Below, piece by piece: positions 8,033-17,795 of a stretch of DNA of 64,000 nt. Made by a program: the position numbers and the translations under genes. The stretch lies in NCBI GenBank assembly GCA_029062165.1, contig JAIDQQ010000007.1:51482-115481 (forward strand), read 5' to 3'. Within the stretch, counting starts at the first letter, position 1; every line of letters starts with the position of its first letter. Origin of the DNA: Ruminococcus sp. (GTDB lineage: Bacteria > Bacillota > Clostridia > Oscillospirales > Ruminococcaceae). Below the pieces are notes generated by a model that searched no databases, was not told where the DNA came from, and saw nothing but the letters and a program-made list of their open reading frames with translations.

Positions 8033-9064
8033 TTAAATTAAAGCGTCACCACGTTCAGCGGAAATTTCATAGCCGACACTTTCTATACGTCTTTGCAGAC
8101 AGGCTCTGCATTCCGCTGATTCCTCACCAGTACAGATTTTGTTATCGTACAGACTGTACTTTTTCCGGACTGCTACCGGCGAAAGATTCGGCATGACGAC
8201 GTTACAACCGGTCTTTAATCCGAGTTCCCTGCCGTTCGGGGCAAGCGTACCGAGTGCAGTAGTAGCCGGTATGAGTGCAGTAGGAAACATTAACCGCAAT
8301 ATTCCGAGTAGTCTTAAAGTCAGTCCGAGAGTTCCGGCTTTTTCGTTCCGGAATGGCGTATCATGATGTGGTATGAATGCCCCTATTCCTATCATATGTG
8401 GCTTTAAGTCCTGTAGAAAACGTAAATCTTCTATGATGTGTTCCGTAGTCTGAAACGGTACGCCTACCATAAAACCTGCTCCCACCTGATAGCCCAGTGA
8501 CCGCAGATTATATAAACATTCCATACGGTTTCTGAAACTCATTTCCTGTGGGTGAAGTTTCGCATATAATTCCGGAGATGCCGTTTCATGTCGTAATAAG
8601 TAACGGTCAGCACCGGCATTTTTTAACCGTCTGTAACTCTCATACGTCCGCTCACCCAGCGACAGTGTAACCGCACAATCGGGATATTTATTCTTTATTT
8701 CCGAAATAATCCCACACATGAAATCGTCATTAAAATACGAATCCTCACCGCCTTGCATTACGAAAGTACGGAATCCGAGTTCATAACCGGTTTCGCAACA
8801 GGATAATATTTCTTCTCGTGTGAGCCGGTAACGTTCAGCGTTTTTGTTACTCCGACGGATTCCACAGTAAAGACAGTCATTTTTACAGTAGCTTGAAATC
8901 TCAATCAGTCCACGCAGAAATACTTTTTTTCCGTAATATTTCTGACGTACCTCGTCGGCGTATTTAACAAGCAGTTCCGGACTTCCGAACCCCTCAATTA
9001 CTGTTTTAAACTCGCTGTCGGAAAGGTTTTTTTCACGATAAAGTTTTTCTATCAAAGAATCCAT
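8033..9064 (-). CDS. hydE: [FeFe]-hydrogenase maturase HydE (radical SAM)
   Basis: A 343-residue radical SAM enzyme that, with HydF and HydG, builds the H-cluster of [FeFe] hydrogenase. The SAM-cluster motif CKNDCLYC is at residues 60-67 (Cys60, Cys64, Cys67). The C-terminus has the HydE-type auxiliary-cluster Cys set (CTGEESAECRAC). Family segments such as TLSLGERTYESYRRLKNAGA and RYLLRHETASPELYAKLHP fit HydE rather than BioB. I chose the ATG at 9064 because GGCGG lies 5 bases upstream; a TTG at 9076 is also possible. It begins one base after the nadA stop, so it is cotranscribed with nadA. No hydF, hydG or hydrogenase gene is in the window. Confidence 0.88.
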   Translation of the reverse strand: MDSLIEKLYREKNLSDSEFKTVIEGFGSPELLVKYADEVRQKYYGKKVFLRGLIEISSYCKNDCLYCGIRRSNKNAERYRLTREEILSCCETGYELGFRTFVMQGGEDSYFNDDFMCGIISEIKNKYPDCAVTLSLGERTYESYRRLKNAGADRYLLRHETASPELYAKLHPQEMSFRNRMECLYNLRSLGYQVGAGFMVGVPFQTTEHIIEDLRFLQDLKPHMIGIGAFIPHHDTPFRNEKAGTLGLTLRLLGILRLMFPTALIPATTALGTLAPNGRELGLKTGCNVVMPNLSPVAVRKKYSLYDNKICTGEESAECRACLQRRIESVGYEISAERGDALI

Positions 9065-9065
9065 A

Positions 9066-9992
9066 TCAACCGCCAAGCCTAATCATTTCTTCGATACACT
9101 TTCCGGCTTTTTCAATAAGTTCTTCGGACATCAGCATTTCAAACGCCTCGCCGTTGTACATACCTTTAAGAGTGCTATAGACATCCGGAAGTGTAGTTAT
9201 TTTCATGTTATGACATACTATATCTTTAGTCACCGGATAGAATTTCTTCTCCGGACAGTCATATTGCAGATGTTCGGCTATTGAAGTTTCCGTACCTATT
9301 ATAAATTCCTTTGCGGTTGATTTCTTTGCATAGTCCATGATTCCGGACGTAGAGCCTACATAATCCGCTAATTCAACCACTTTCGGATTACATTCGGGGT
9401 GTACCAAAAACAGTGCGTCGGGGTGTTCGGATTTTGCTTTCTGTACTTCCCTTACGGTCACGCCTGCATGAGTAGGACACCCACCGTTAAGAAGTTTTAT
9501 ATCCTTTTCCGGAACTTGTCTCCTGACGTAATCGCCTAAATTGCAATCCGGAATAAATAAAATTTTATCGTTGTCTATCTGACGGACTATCTTTACCGCA
9601 CTCGACGAAGTTACACATACATCGCAGACAGTCTTTAATGAAGCTGTCGTATTTATATACGCTACTACAGTTCTGTCAGGGTCTTTGTCTTTCAGCATGG
9701 AAATCAGTTCAGCGTCCATTTGTTCAGCCATTGGACAGCCTGCGTTTCTGTTTGCAAGAAAAACACGTTTCTGTGGTGCGAGAATTTTAGCAGTTTCCGC
9801 CATGAAGTGTACGCCACAGAAGATTATATTTTCAGCGTCTGTATTTTTGGCGTCTACGCTTAATTTATAGCTGTCACCGGTGAAGTCGGCTATCTCGACT
9901 ATTTCCCTTGCCTGATAGCAATGTGCGAGTATAACAGTGTTAGTTTCTTTTTTTAATTTAAGGATTTCTTCCTGTAAATCGCTTACTTTCAT
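9066..9992 (-). CDS. nadA: Quinolinate synthase NadA
   Basis: A 308-residue [4Fe-4S] enzyme that condenses iminoaspartate and dihydroxyacetone phosphate to quinolinate in NAD synthesis. The three expected cluster cysteines fit Cys86 (NAGCPMAEQM), Cys172 (NGGCPTHAGVTV) and Cys260 (TKDIVCHNMK). Other family segments are ILAHCYQAREIVEIADFTGD and VHPECNPKVVELADYVGSTS. nadB and nadC are not next to it. Its partner gene here is hydE, another Fe-S enzyme. Confidence 0.95.
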   Translation of the reverse strand: MKVSDLQEEILKLKKETNTVILAHCYQAREIVEIADFTGDSYKLSVDAKNTDAENIIFCGVHFMAETAKILAPQKRVFLANRNAGCPMAEQMDAELISMLKDKDPDRTVVAYINTTASLKTVCDVCVTSSSAVKIVRQIDNDKILFIPDCNLGDYVRRQVPEKDIKLLNGGCPTHAGVTVREVQKAKSEHPDALFLVHPECNPKVVELADYVGSTSGIMDYAKKSTAKEFIIGTETSIAEHLQYDCPEKKFYPVTKDIVCHNMKITTLPDVYSTLKGMYNGEAFEMLMSEELIEKAGKCIEEMIRLGG

Positions 9993-10006
9993 AACAAACT
10001 CCCCGA

Positions 10007-10384
10007 TTATTCGCCAACTTCGGCGATTACTTCCACTTCAACAAGTACATTTTTCGGTAATGTCTTTACGGCAACACAACTTCTTGCCGGTAGAGACGTG
10101 AAATATTTTCCGTAAATGCCGTTGAATGCTCCGAAATCGTCCATATCCGCAAGGAAACAGGTTGTCTTTACCGCCTTATCGAAAGATGTTCCTGCTTCTT
10201 CGAGTACCGCTTTCAGATTCTGCATAACCTGCTCCGTCTGCTCCTCAATTGTTACAGCCTCGATAGCGTTTGTAGCCGGATTTATTGCAATCTGTCCGGA
10301 AGTATAGAGCATTCCGCCGGAAATTACTGCCTGTGAGTATGGACCTACTGCCTTAGGTGCTTTATCTGTATGGATTTTTTTCAT
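10007..10384 (-). CDS. ridA: RidA-type enamine/imine deaminase
   Basis: A 125-residue RidA (YjgF/YER057c/UK114) protein. RidA hydrolyses reactive enamines and imines such as 2-aminocrotonate, which threonine dehydratase releases. Family segments are KAVGPYSQAVISGGMLYTSG and PARSCVAVKTLPKNVLVEVE; Arg101 corresponds to the substrate-binding arginine. It lies 15 bases after ilvA, a functionally sensible pairing. An AGGAGG site precedes the ATG. Confidence 0.95.
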   Translation of the reverse strand: MKKIHTDKAPKAVGPYSQAVISGGMLYTSGQIAINPATNAIEAVTIEEQTEQVMQNLKAVLEEAGTSFDKAVKTTCFLADMDDFGAFNGIYGKYFTSLPARSCVAVKTLPKNVLVEVEVIAEVGE

Positions 10385-10399
10385 TTTAATTCCTCCTGA

Positions 10400-11599
10400 T
10401 TATTCGTTGACGATTTTAAAACCGTTTTCCTTGAGTGCGTTTCTGATTTCCTCGATATGATTATAGTTACGAGTTTCGAGAACGATACGCAGATAACAAC
10501 CGTTTACTGCTGAACCCTCGTTAGCTCTTTCGTGGTGTATGGAGATTACATTTCCGCCGTGTTCGGCTATGATTCCCGATACTCCTAAAAGCTGACCTGG
10601 TTTGTCAATGAGTTCTATATTAAGTGAACAGGTTCTGCCGGTCATGAGAAGTCCACGCTTTATAACTCTCGAAAGTATTGTAACGTCTATATTACCGCCG
10701 GATAGCAGACATACTACTTTCTTATCCTTTACCGGTACTTTATTGAACATCGCAGCCGCAACTGATACAGCACCTGCCCCCTCTGTAACAAGTTTCTGTT
10801 TTTCCATGAGTGCCAGTATTGCCGCTGAAATTTCGTCGTCAGTGACTGTAACAATATCGTCCACGTAATCCGAAACGTACTTGAATGTATTTTCCCCTGG
10901 TTCTTTTACCGCTATACCGTCGGCAATCGTGGAAACGCTTTCGAGACATTCTATTTTATGGTCATGTATCGAATTGAACATACTCGGCGCACCCGATGCC
11001 TGTACACCATAGACTTTTATATTCGGGTTCAGACTTTTTATAGCGTAGGCAACTCCTGAAATAAGACCTCCGCCACCTACTGGTACTATTACGGCATCCA
11101 TTTCCGGTAACTGCTCCAGTAATTCAAGACCTATTGTACCTTGTCCGGCTATAACATTTTCGTCGTCGAATGGGTGTACGAATGTATAACCCATCTCGTC
11201 ACGCTGTCGGAGTGCTTCTGCATATGCGTCGTCATAGACACCCTTTACCAGACACACATTAGCTCCGTAACTCTTTGTAGCCTCGACTTTTGAAATCGGC
11301 GCACCGTCCGGCAGACATATTACAGCCGGTATACCGTTTTTCTGTGCGGATAGTGCTACACCCTGTGCGTGATTTCCGGCGGAACACGCTATAACACCTC
11401 GTGATTTTTCCTCGTCGGAAAGCTGTGACATCTTATAATATGCACCTCTTACCTTGAAAGAACCTGTTATCTGAAGATTTTCTGTTTTCAGATAAATATC
11501 AGATTCCGGATTTATATTAGGTGCGTGGATTACATCTGTTTCACGGATAACCTGTTTAAGTACGTATCTTGCGTGATATATTTTGTCAAGAGTAAGCAT
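10400..11599 (-). CDS. ilvA: Threonine ammonia-lyase (threonine dehydratase)
   Basis: A 399-residue PLP enzyme that deaminates threonine to 2-oxobutanoate, the first step of isoleucine synthesis. The PLP lysine is Lys49 in [15 protein letters not shown], and the phosphate-binding glycine loop is [16 protein letters not shown]-terminal ACT domain (about 325-399) is visible in [20 protein letters not shown]. The length fits the short single-ACT type, so the regulation may differ from the long E. coli IlvA. The surrounding ilv/leu genes favour a biosynthetic role. Confidence 0.93.
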   Translation of the reverse strand: MLTLDKIYHARYVLKQVIRETDVIHAPNINPESDIYLKTENLQITGSFKVRGAYYKMSQLSDEEKSRGVIACSAGNHAQGVALSAQKNGIPAVICLPDGAPISKVEATKSYGANVCLVKGVYDDAYAEALRQRDEMGYTFVHPFDDENVIAGQGTIGLELLEQLPEMDAVIVPVGGGGLISGVAYAIKSLNPNIKVYGVQASGAPSMFNSIHDHKIECLESVSTIADGIAVKEPGENTFKYVSDYVDDIVTVTDDEISAAILALMEKQKLVTEGAGAVSVAAAMFNKVPVKDKKVVCLLSGGNIDVTILSRVIKRGLLMTGRTCSLNIELIDKPGQLLGVSGIIAEHGGNVISIHHERANEGSAVNGCYLRIVLETRNYNHIEEIRNALKENGFKIVNE

Positions 11600-11621
11600 T
11601 TTAAAAATAAAACCTCCTTGA

Positions 11622-12818
11622 TTATTTTTCGTTTATCAACTGATTTACAAACTGTTTCGCTGTACGTGGTGAGCGTCCGTTTCCGGAAGTCATTACGAAA
11701 CGTTCAGCTTTTAATTCAAAGTCTTTTTCGTCGAAAGAAAGACCTTTCTGTTTAGCGAGTTCACCGGCTATACGGACAAATTCCTTTTTATCGGGTCTGC
11801 TGAAATTGACCCTCAATCCGAATCGTGCCGAAAGTGATATTAATTCCTGCATAGTGTCATTGCGGTGTACGTCGTCGCCCTCACGTTCAGAAAACGTCTC
11901 CTTGACAAGATGTCTGCGATTACTCGTCGCATAGATGACTATATTATCTGACCTCGCCGACGCTGAACCCTCTAACATGGCTTTCAGTGAACCGAAACAG
12001 TCTTCACCGGAAGTGAATGTCAAATCATCTATAAAAATTATGAATTTCAGCGGATTATGGCTTATATCGTCTATAATCTGCGGAATGTCTCTCAACTGTT
12101 CCTTTGTAATCTCGATAAGCCGTAAACCTCTGTCGGCGTACTCGTTTACTATCGCCTTTACAGACGACGATTTACCTGTACCGGCATCACCATACAGAAG
12201 AACATTCTGTGCCGGTTTGCCGTCGAGTAATGCAAGCGTATTGTCAATAACCGCCTGTCGCTCTCTCTGATAGCCGTAAAGGTGGTCAAGACGTTGTGTA
12301 TCGGGATATTTTACCGGCTTAATCTTTGAATCCTTAAAAATAAACATCTTATATTCCGCATACTGTCCATAACCGTATCTGTGTACCAGTTTCAGTCTTT
12401 CGAGGTAACTTCCTACTATATCTACTGACGAATTTTTCCACTTTGGCATAAAACCGTCATATTCAATTTCTGACAGAAAATCTTCCGGCGTAAGTTCTGA
12501 AAGTTCCTGAAAAAATTTGAGTTCATTTATAAGACAATCCGTAATTTCTACCGGTATTTCTTCACCGTCGGCATATTTTCTTATATAAAAATTATCCATT
12601 TCAAGAATAATTTTCAATATATATTCGCTCAGATTTACGTAACCGCTCTGATAAAGTGAATTTATTGTATGTGCATAATATCTTAAAAATTCATTTATAT
12701 CACCACTATATAAATCAAGCAGAAAATATAATCCGCTTATTACGGAATTATCGGCTATTCCGTAAAAAATAGCTATTGTGTCACGCTTTAATGCGAGTTT
12801 TTCAAGTTTTTCACTCAT
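11622..12818 (-). CDS. AAA+ ATPase of the DUF815 family
   Basis: A 398-residue protein with a Walker A motif [10 protein letters not shown] (about residue 210) and Walker [11 protein letters not shown] (about 270), followed by a sensor-like ATSNRRHL. This arrangement is typical of DUF815 ATPases, whose role is unknown. The N-terminal 190 residues are helical with no recognised motif. I chose the ATG at 12818, where ATGA overlaps the leuB stop, over a longer start at 12854 inside leuB. The four-base overlap points to translational coupling with leuB, but no metabolic link is known. Confidence 0.8.
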   Translation of the reverse strand: MSEKLEKLALKRDTIAIFYGIADNSVISGLYFLLDLYSGDINEFLRYYAHTINSLYQSGYVNLSEYILKIILEMDNFYIRKYADGEEIPVEITDCLINELKFFQELSELTPEDFLSEIEYDGFMPKWKNSSVDIVGSYLERLKLVHRYGYGQYAEYKMFIFKDSKIKPVKYPDTQRLDHLYGYQRERQAVIDNTLALLDGKPAQNVLLYGDAGTGKSSSVKAIVNEYADRGLRLIEITKEQLRDIPQIIDDISHNPLKFIIFIDDLTFTSGEDCFGSLKAMLEGSASARSDNIVIYATSNRRHLVKETFSEREGDDVHRNDTMQELISLSARFGLRVNFSRPDKKEFVRIAGELAKQKGLSFDEKDFELKAERFVMTSGNGRSPRTAKQFVNQLINEK

Positions 12819-13888
12819 AAGGCTTCTAATACCTTTTCTGTCATTTCCGTACACGTAAGCGGTGTACTCTCTGCACTGCCCATAAGGTCAGCGGTACGGT
12901 ATCCGGCATTAAGTACGCTGTCGACGGCTTTTTCTATACAGTCTGCTTCTTCGGACAGTCCGAAAGAATACCTCAACATCATAGCTCCCGAAAGTATTGT
13001 AGCTATCGGATTTGCCTTGTTTTGTCCGGCAATGTCGGGGGCTGAACCGTGTATGGGTTCGTACATACCTCTTGTACCTGCTCCCAGTGATGCAGATGCT
13101 AACATTCCTATTGAACCCGTTATCTGTGAAGCCTCGTCGGAAAGAATATCCCCGAACATATTTGAAGTAACTATAACGTCAAATTGTTGCGGATTCCTTA
13201 CCAACTGCATAGCACCGTTATCAACAAACATATCACTGTATTCAACTTCCGGATATTGTTCGGCGAGTTCGTGCATGGTCTTACGCCATAAACGTGAACT
13301 TTCAAGAACATTTGCCTTGTCAATGCTTGTGAGTTTCTTGTTACGTTTCATGGCTGTCTCAAATGCAACACGTCCGATTCTTTCTATTTCCGTTACGCTG
13401 TATGCCTCGGTATCGTATGCCTCTTCACCGTACTTGCCTTGCCTGTAACCTCTGTCACCGAAGTAAATTCCGCCGGTAAGTTCTCTTACAATCATAAGGT
13501 CAAAACCGTCGCCGACTATCTCTTCTTTCAACGGTGAGGCGTTACGCAATGCCGGATATAATTTAGCCGGTCTCAGATTCGTGAAAAGTCCGAGTGCGGA
13601 ACGTATACCCAGTAAAGCCTTTTCGGGTCTCTTATCGCCTGCGAGATTATCCCACTTGTAACCGCCTACTGCTCCTAAAAGTACGCTGTCGCTTGCAAGA
13701 CAACCGTCAACAGTCTCCTGTGGGAGCGGTTCGCCTGTAGCATCGTATGCACAACCGCCTATCAGATACGGTGTGAAGTTGAACTTATGACCGAATTTTT
13801 CAGCCACTTTTTCCAGTACGGCAACGGTACTATCCACTATTTCAGGACCTATGCCGTCGCCTTTAAGAAGTGCTATATTAAATTCCAT
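12815..13888 (-). CDS. leuB: 3-Isopropylmalate dehydrogenase
   Basis: A 357-residue NAD-dependent dehydrogenase that oxidises and decarboxylates 3-isopropylmalate in leucine synthesis. Visible family marks are [20 protein letters not shown] at the N-terminus, the [12 protein letters not shown] loop, and the signature [20 protein letters not shown]. The length is normal. It lies 15 bases after a small unknown gene and is separated from leuCD only by two such genes. Confidence 0.97.
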   Translation of the reverse strand: MEFNIALLKGDGIGPEIVDSTVAVLEKVAEKFGHKFNFTPYLIGGCAYDATGEPLPQETVDGCLASDSVLLGAVGGYKWDNLAGDKRPEKALLGIRSALGLFTNLRPAKLYPALRNASPLKEEIVGDGFDLMIVRELTGGIYFGDRGYRQGKYGEEAYDTEAYSVTEIERIGRVAFETAMKRNKKLTSIDKANVLESSRLWRKTMHELAEQYPEVEYSDMFVDNGAMQLVRNPQQFDVIVTSNMFGDILSDEASQITGSIGMLASASLGAGTRGMYEPIHGSAPDIAGQNKANPIATILSGAMMLRYSFGLSEEADCIEKAVDSVLNAGYRTADLMGSAESTPLTCTEMTEKVLEAL

Positions 13889-13903
13889 TTTTTAAATCTC
13901 CTT

Positions 13904-14326
13904 TTATAAATATTCCTTATATTCCTCAAGATTACCATTTTTCACGATAATTCTGACGGATTCTTCCCATTCGCCCATACCCTCGACCAAATACGATATT
14001 TCTTCATTTTCGAGATTATCAACTGTCATTGTATTAAACCAGCAGTAATTAAGAATATCCCTTACGTTTTCAAGTTCGGGAAGTTCAAAATCCACGTCCG
14101 ATAAGTGACAGTTTTCAATAAGTCCGTGACATATTGCGTCAATCATATTATCAGGCATTGTATTGAAATGATTTATACATTTTTCCGCATAGTCCATAAG
14201 CGATTTATTACTGATATATATAGTCATTTCCTGTGTGTCCTCGTTGGGAAAAATTTTACTCGTGAAAGTTCCCTCAATAGTGCCGTCGTCGTCAACGACT
14301 ATGATATTTTTTATTATTTCATTCAT
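13904..14326 (-). CDS. Uncharacterised acidic protein, paralog A of the leuD-leuB interval
   Basis: I do not recognise this 140-residue family. It is strongly acidic and has no signal peptide or membrane helix. It is clearly related to the 151-residue product at 14407-14862: both carry a GTF-S-IF segment near residue 20, then the shared block AEKCxxHFNxMPDxMxDxIC (residues about 46-65), then RDILxYC near residue 90. Its place between leuD and leuB on the same strand makes cotranscription likely. Small paralogous acidic proteins in tandem can be immunity proteins, but nothing here proves that. Confidence 0.7.
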   Translation of the reverse strand: MNEIIKNIIVVDDDGTIEGTFTSKIFPNEDTQEMTIYISNKSLMDYAEKCINHFNTMPDNMIDAICHGLIENCHLSDVDFELPELENVRDILNYCWFNTMTVDNLENEEISYLVEGMGEWEESVRIIVKNGNLEEYKEYL

Positions 14327-14342
14327 AGAAAACTCCCATATG

Positions 14343-14374
14343 TACGGAGCAGGAATTATTTTCCCTACTCCGTA
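14343..14374 (-). repeat. Hairpin between the two paralogous small genes
   Basis: TACGGAG pairs with CTCCGTA, with further partial pairing inside. It lies just before the ribosome binding site of the downstream gene on the minus strand and lacks a U-run, so it is more likely a regulatory or processing hairpin than a terminator. Confidence 0.45.
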
Positions 14375-14406
14375 TAAAGAAATTACTTTATAATATTTTC
14401 AGTTTT

Positions 14407-14862
14407 TTATATACAGTTGCTGTTAAGATTTCTGTAATAGTCATCACTTTCAAAAGGTGAATAATTACAGATATATCCCATATAAAGCACTTTATTTCCA
14501 CGTACAATAAAGCTGATATCTTCTCCATTATTGTCAAGACCATCAGCAGTATAGACAACTTCATCATTTTCCGGAATATAAAGCCTGATTTGTGTAAATT
14601 CACAATATTTCAGGATGTCCCTTGATTTTTCAAAGCTATAATCTTTTGCACTGCGTTTAATTATAGCTTTACAGATAATATCAACCATTTCATCAGGCAT
14701 ATTATTAAAGTGTTCAACGCACTTTTCAGCGTAATTTTTAATAGTGTCATTCGGAAGATATACAGCAAGTATATCATTTTTACCATTTTTAAAAATACGA
14801 CTTATGAAAGTCCCTCTCATTACTTTTATATCAGGAACAAGATACTGAAGATTTTCAATCAT
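14407..14862 (-). CDS. Uncharacterised acidic protein, paralog B of the leuD-leuB interval
   Basis: A 151-residue protein of unknown function and a paralog of the neighbouring 140-residue protein. Both share GTFISRIF-like and AEKCVEHFNNMPDEMVDIIC-like blocks. It has no secretion signal. Its ATG overlaps the leuD stop (TAATG), so translation is probably coupled to leuD. This is an unusual arrangement for a protein with no evident role in leucine synthesis. Confidence 0.7.
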   Translation of the reverse strand: MIENLQYLVPDIKVMRGTFISRIFKNGKNDILAVYLPNDTIKNYAEKCVEHFNNMPDEMVDIICKAIIKRSAKDYSFEKSRDILKYCEFTQIRLYIPENDEVVYTADGLDNNGEDISFIVRGNKVLYMGYICNYSPFESDDYYRNLNSNCI

Positions 14863-15356
14863 TACTTTATAATTCCTTCGGCGATAGAATTAATCAGACC
14901 GCCATTTTCAATGATTTTCTGTACGAACTCCGGAAATGGTGCTGTTTTGTATTCCTTGCCTGTCGTGAGATTACGTATAATACCGTTATCCATATCGGCT
15001 TCTAACTTGTCGCCCTCGCTGATACCGTCTACTGCTTCCGGACACTCTACTATAGCAAGTCCGATATTTATTGAATTTCTGTAGAAAATTCTTGCGAAAC
15101 TCTTTGCGATAACAAGAGATATTCCGCTTGCCTTTATGGCAATAGGTGCGTGTTCCCTCGAAGAACCACAACCAAAATTGAATCCGGCTGTAATAATATC
15201 GCCCTGCTGTACTCTTGTTACAAAAGTTTTGTCAAGGTCTTCCATACAGTGACTTGCAAGTTCTGCATGGTCACTTGTATTCAGATAACGTGCCGGAATT
15301 ATTACGTCCGTATCGACGTTATCGCCGTATTTTATAACTTTTCCCTCATACTTCAT
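14862..15356 (-). CDS. leuD: 3-Isopropylmalate dehydratase small subunit
   Basis: A 164-residue swivel-domain subunit of isopropylmalate isomerase. The segments [20 protein letters not shown] and [20 protein letters not shown] are diagnostic. The short length is typical of the archaeal/clostridial-type LeuD. Its start overlaps the leuC stop by 11 bases with a GGGAGG site inside leuC, so the two subunits are translated together. Confidence 0.97.
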   Translation of the reverse strand: MKYEGKVIKYGDNVDTDVIIPARYLNTSDHAELASHCMEDLDKTFVTRVQQGDIITAGFNFGCGSSREHAPIAIKASGISLVIAKSFARIFYRNSINIGLAIVECPEAVDGISEGDKLEADMDNGIIRNLTTGKEYKTAPFPEFVQKIIENGGLINSIAEGIIK

Positions 15357-16620
15357 AGTTCATAACCTCCCACGGACTTGAAATTTTTCCTGTGATAGCA
15401 CTCGCTGCCGCAACTGCCGGACTTGCAAGGTAAACTTCCGATTCAACGTGTCCCATACGTCCGACAAAGTTTCTGTTTGTAGTGGCGACGGCTCTTTCAC
15501 CTTTCGTAAGTATACCCATATGTCCGCCTAAACATGGTCCGCAAGTAGGCGTGGAAACTATCGCACCGCTTTCAATGAATATCTTTAACAGACCCTGTTC
15601 CATAGCGTCAAGGTAAATCTGTTGTGTAGCTGGTATCACTATTACACGGACACCATCGGCACACTTTTTACCTTTCATTATTTCTGCAGATTCCTGTAAG
15701 TCTTCAAGTCTGCCGTTGGTACAAGAACCTATTACAACCTGATTTATCGCTATATCCCCGATTTCTTTGAATGTTTTAGCATTTTCCGGTAAGTGCGGGA
15801 ATGATACTGTAGGTTCTATCTCGGAAAGATTTATGTCTATTACTTCGTCATAAACTGCATCTTCGTCTGCCTTGTAAACCGTCGGTTCTTTTGCACCGTG
15901 TGACTTTACGTATTCAAGCGTTATGTCGTCAACCTCAAAAATACCGTTTTTCGCACCGGCTTCGATTGCCATATTCGCTATACAAAGGCGGTCTGCCATT
16001 GAAAGTGAAGAAAGTCCCTCGCCTGTGAACTCCATTGACCTGTATAAAGCACCGTCGACACCTATTTTTCCGATAATATGAAGTATAACGTCCTTACCGG
16101 ATACGTATTTACGGAGTTTGCCTGTAAGATTGAACTTTATTGCTGACGGTACTTTAAACCATGCCTTACCTATCGCCATACCGCAAGCCATATCGGTAGA
16201 GCCTACACCGGTTGAAAATGCTCCTAATGCACCGTATGTACACGTATGCGAATCCGCACCGATTACGACGTTACCAGATGTAACAAGTCCCTGCTCCGGC
16301 AAGAGTGCGTGTTCTATACCCATTTTTCCGACGTCATAGAAGTGTACTACCTCTTTTTCACCGCAGAAGTCTCTGCACATTTTGCACTGTTCAGCGGCTT
16401 TTATGTCCTTGTTAGGTGCAAAGTGGTCCATAACCATTGTGACCTTTTCCTTGTCGAAAACGCCCTCCTTGTTGAGTTTTGAAAATTCCTTGATTGCTAC
16501 CGGTGATGTTATGTCATTTCCGAGTACCAAGTCCAGACTGGCAAGTATAAGCTGTCCTGCCTGAACCGTTTCAAGTCCTGCGTGCGATGCAAGAATTTTC
16601 TGTGTCATTGTCATACCCAT
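15346..16620 (-). CDS. leuC: 3-Isopropylmalate dehydratase large subunit
   Basis: A 424-residue aconitase-family subunit that carries the [4Fe-4S] cluster and isomerises 2- to 3-isopropylmalate with LeuD. Cluster cysteines are visible in [14 protein letters not shown] and [33 protein letters not shown] is another family mark. An AAAGGA site lies upstream of the first ATG at 16620; the ATG four codons further in is an alternative start. Confidence 0.97.
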   Translation of the reverse strand: MGMTMTQKILASHAGLETVQAGQLILASLDLVLGNDITSPVAIKEFSKLNKEGVFDKEKVTMVMDHFAPNKDIKAAEQCKMCRDFCGEKEVVHFYDVGKMGIEHALLPEQGLVTSGNVVIGADSHTCTYGALGAFSTGVGSTDMACGMAIGKAWFKVPSAIKFNLTGKLRKYVSGKDVILHIIGKIGVDGALYRSMEFTGEGLSSLSMADRLCIANMAIEAGAKNGIFEVDDITLEYVKSHGAKEPTVYKADEDAVYDEVIDINLSEIEPTVSFPHLPENAKTFKEIGDIAINQVVIGSCTNGRLEDLQESAEIMKGKKCADGVRVIVIPATQQIYLDAMEQGLLKIFIESGAIVSTPTCGPCLGGHMGILTKGERAVATTNRNFVGRMGHVESEVYLASPAVAAASAITGKISSPWEVMNYEV

Positions 16621-16670
16621 TTTTTAAATCATTCCTTTCAGATTTTTTTATAATAAACTTCTTTACGAAG

Positions 16671-16754
16671 TTATTTTTTATTTGTTTTCTGTGCGTTCCT
16701 GTAAATAAATACGGCAACTACACCTGCCAATGTTCCCAGTATATATGACGGCAA
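16671..16754 (-). CDS. Possible 27-residue single-span membrane peptide
   Basis: This short frame starts with TTG directly after the TGA of the upstream gene, with AAAGGAAG 8 bases before it. The product reads MPSYILGTLAGVVAVFIYRN and then AQKTNKK: one membrane helix and a basic tail. It ends 50 bases before leuC. The good ribosome binding site and the membrane-peptide composition argue for a real gene; the rare start codon and small size argue for caution. A second small membrane peptide gene sits upstream of the paralog pair. Confidence 0.45.
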   Translation of the reverse strand: MPSYILGTLAGVVAVFIYRNAQKTNKK

Positions 16755-17288
16755 TCAAATTACTTCCTTTAAAATAATGCCTGTATAGTAGTAAAGACTA
16801 TAAAATAAATCTTCCGGCAAAAGTCTTTCTATAAATTCGTCCATGTAATAGTCATAATCATCTATGTTTGCAAAATCGAAATCCACCGGAATTAAATATC
16901 TGTCGTCAAGCATATCCGAAAATTCCGGCAAGGGTTCGGGGTGTTCTGATTTTTCGGCATAACCGCATATTTCGGAATAATATGAAAATTCTTCAGTCAG
17001 TTTGTCCGAAAGCCATACCGCAACCGGATTTTCCGGAGCATTAAGAGCTTTTTCCCTTATTCTCACAAGAAATACTACCGCAAACGGTGCAGGTGTAAAA
17101 AATGTACTCTGATGTTCAAAGTCTGAAATATCATTCCATGCCTGTTTAACGTCATCAAGATTTTCCATGCTGTCAAGTATTCTGAAAAGTTCCGGATAGC
17201 GTTCTGCCCTGTCGTATGCCGTAAGCATTCTGTGCCACGGAATATCACTGATATTCAGGTTATCTATATATCTTCTTTCACTGCCCAT
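16755..17288 (-). CDS. Uncharacterised acidic protein, paralog of the upstream neighbour
   Basis: A 177-residue acidic protein of unknown function. It shares with the adjacent upstream product the blocks DIPWxxMxTAYxxAExxPE (about 14-32), EHQ plus PxPFxxxF (about 60-80) and FSDMLDDRYLIP (about 128-139). It overlaps that gene by 25 bases, with GGGAGG before its ATG. No signal peptide or helix is seen. A recent tandem duplication followed by divergence is likely. Confidence 0.7.
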   Translation of the reverse strand: MGSERRYIDNLNISDIPWHRMLTAYDRAERYPELFRILDSMENLDDVKQAWNDISDFEHQSTFFTPAPFAVVFLVRIREKALNAPENPVAVWLSDKLTEEFSYYSEICGYAEKSEHPEPLPEFSDMLDDRYLIPVDFDFANIDDYDYYMDEFIERLLPEDLFYSLYYYTGIILKEVI

Positions 17289-17773
17289 GAATTAAACCTC
17301 CCATCAATAATTCTTTTAGTATAGTATACTATACTGTGTTCATAATCTGTCTCAAAACATAATTCATAGTAATAGTTTGGTAGCAAATATTTGTCGTCAA
17401 GCATTTCTGAAAAATCAAGTATCGGGTCTCCGTGTGTAAATTCGTATACTCTGTAATCACAGGCATCAAGAATCCATTTGAAAATATGCTGAATTTCCTT
17501 CGCAAGCCATTCAGACTCCGGAGTATGAATATTTTTAGCTTTTTTCAGCAGTCTTTTAAAGAAAATCATTACAAACGGCAATGGTTGATAAAGTGAATCC
17601 TGATGTTCAACTTCCGACAGAATATTATCTAAAGCATCATTCATACCATCAATACTCTGCATTTTTTCCAGAACACCGAAAAACTCCGGAAACTTTTCCG
17701 CTGTACCGTATGCCGTGACCATTTTTTCCCACGGAATATCTTCAAATTTAAGATTTTTAATATATTCTTTCAT
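17264..17773 (-). CDS. Uncharacterised acidic protein, upstream paralog
   Basis: A 169-residue protein and a paralog of the 177-residue product downstream, with DIPWEKMVTAYGTAEKFPE and FSEMLDDKYLLP as the conserved parts. The ATG at 17773 is chosen because GGGAGG lies 8 bases before it; the longer GTG start at 17782 is unlikely. It follows the small membrane peptide gene by 22 bases and probably shares its transcript. The function is unknown; the composition resembles immunity-type proteins. Confidence 0.7.
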   Translation of the reverse strand: MKEYIKNLKFEDIPWEKMVTAYGTAEKFPEFFGVLEKMQSIDGMNDALDNILSEVEHQDSLYQPLPFVMIFFKRLLKKAKNIHTPESEWLAKEIQHIFKWILDACDYRVYEFTHGDPILDFSEMLDDKYLLPNYYYELCFETDYEHSIVYYTKRIIDGRFNSWAVKEDI

Positions 17774-17795
17774 AAAAATCACCTCCCTTTGTATT

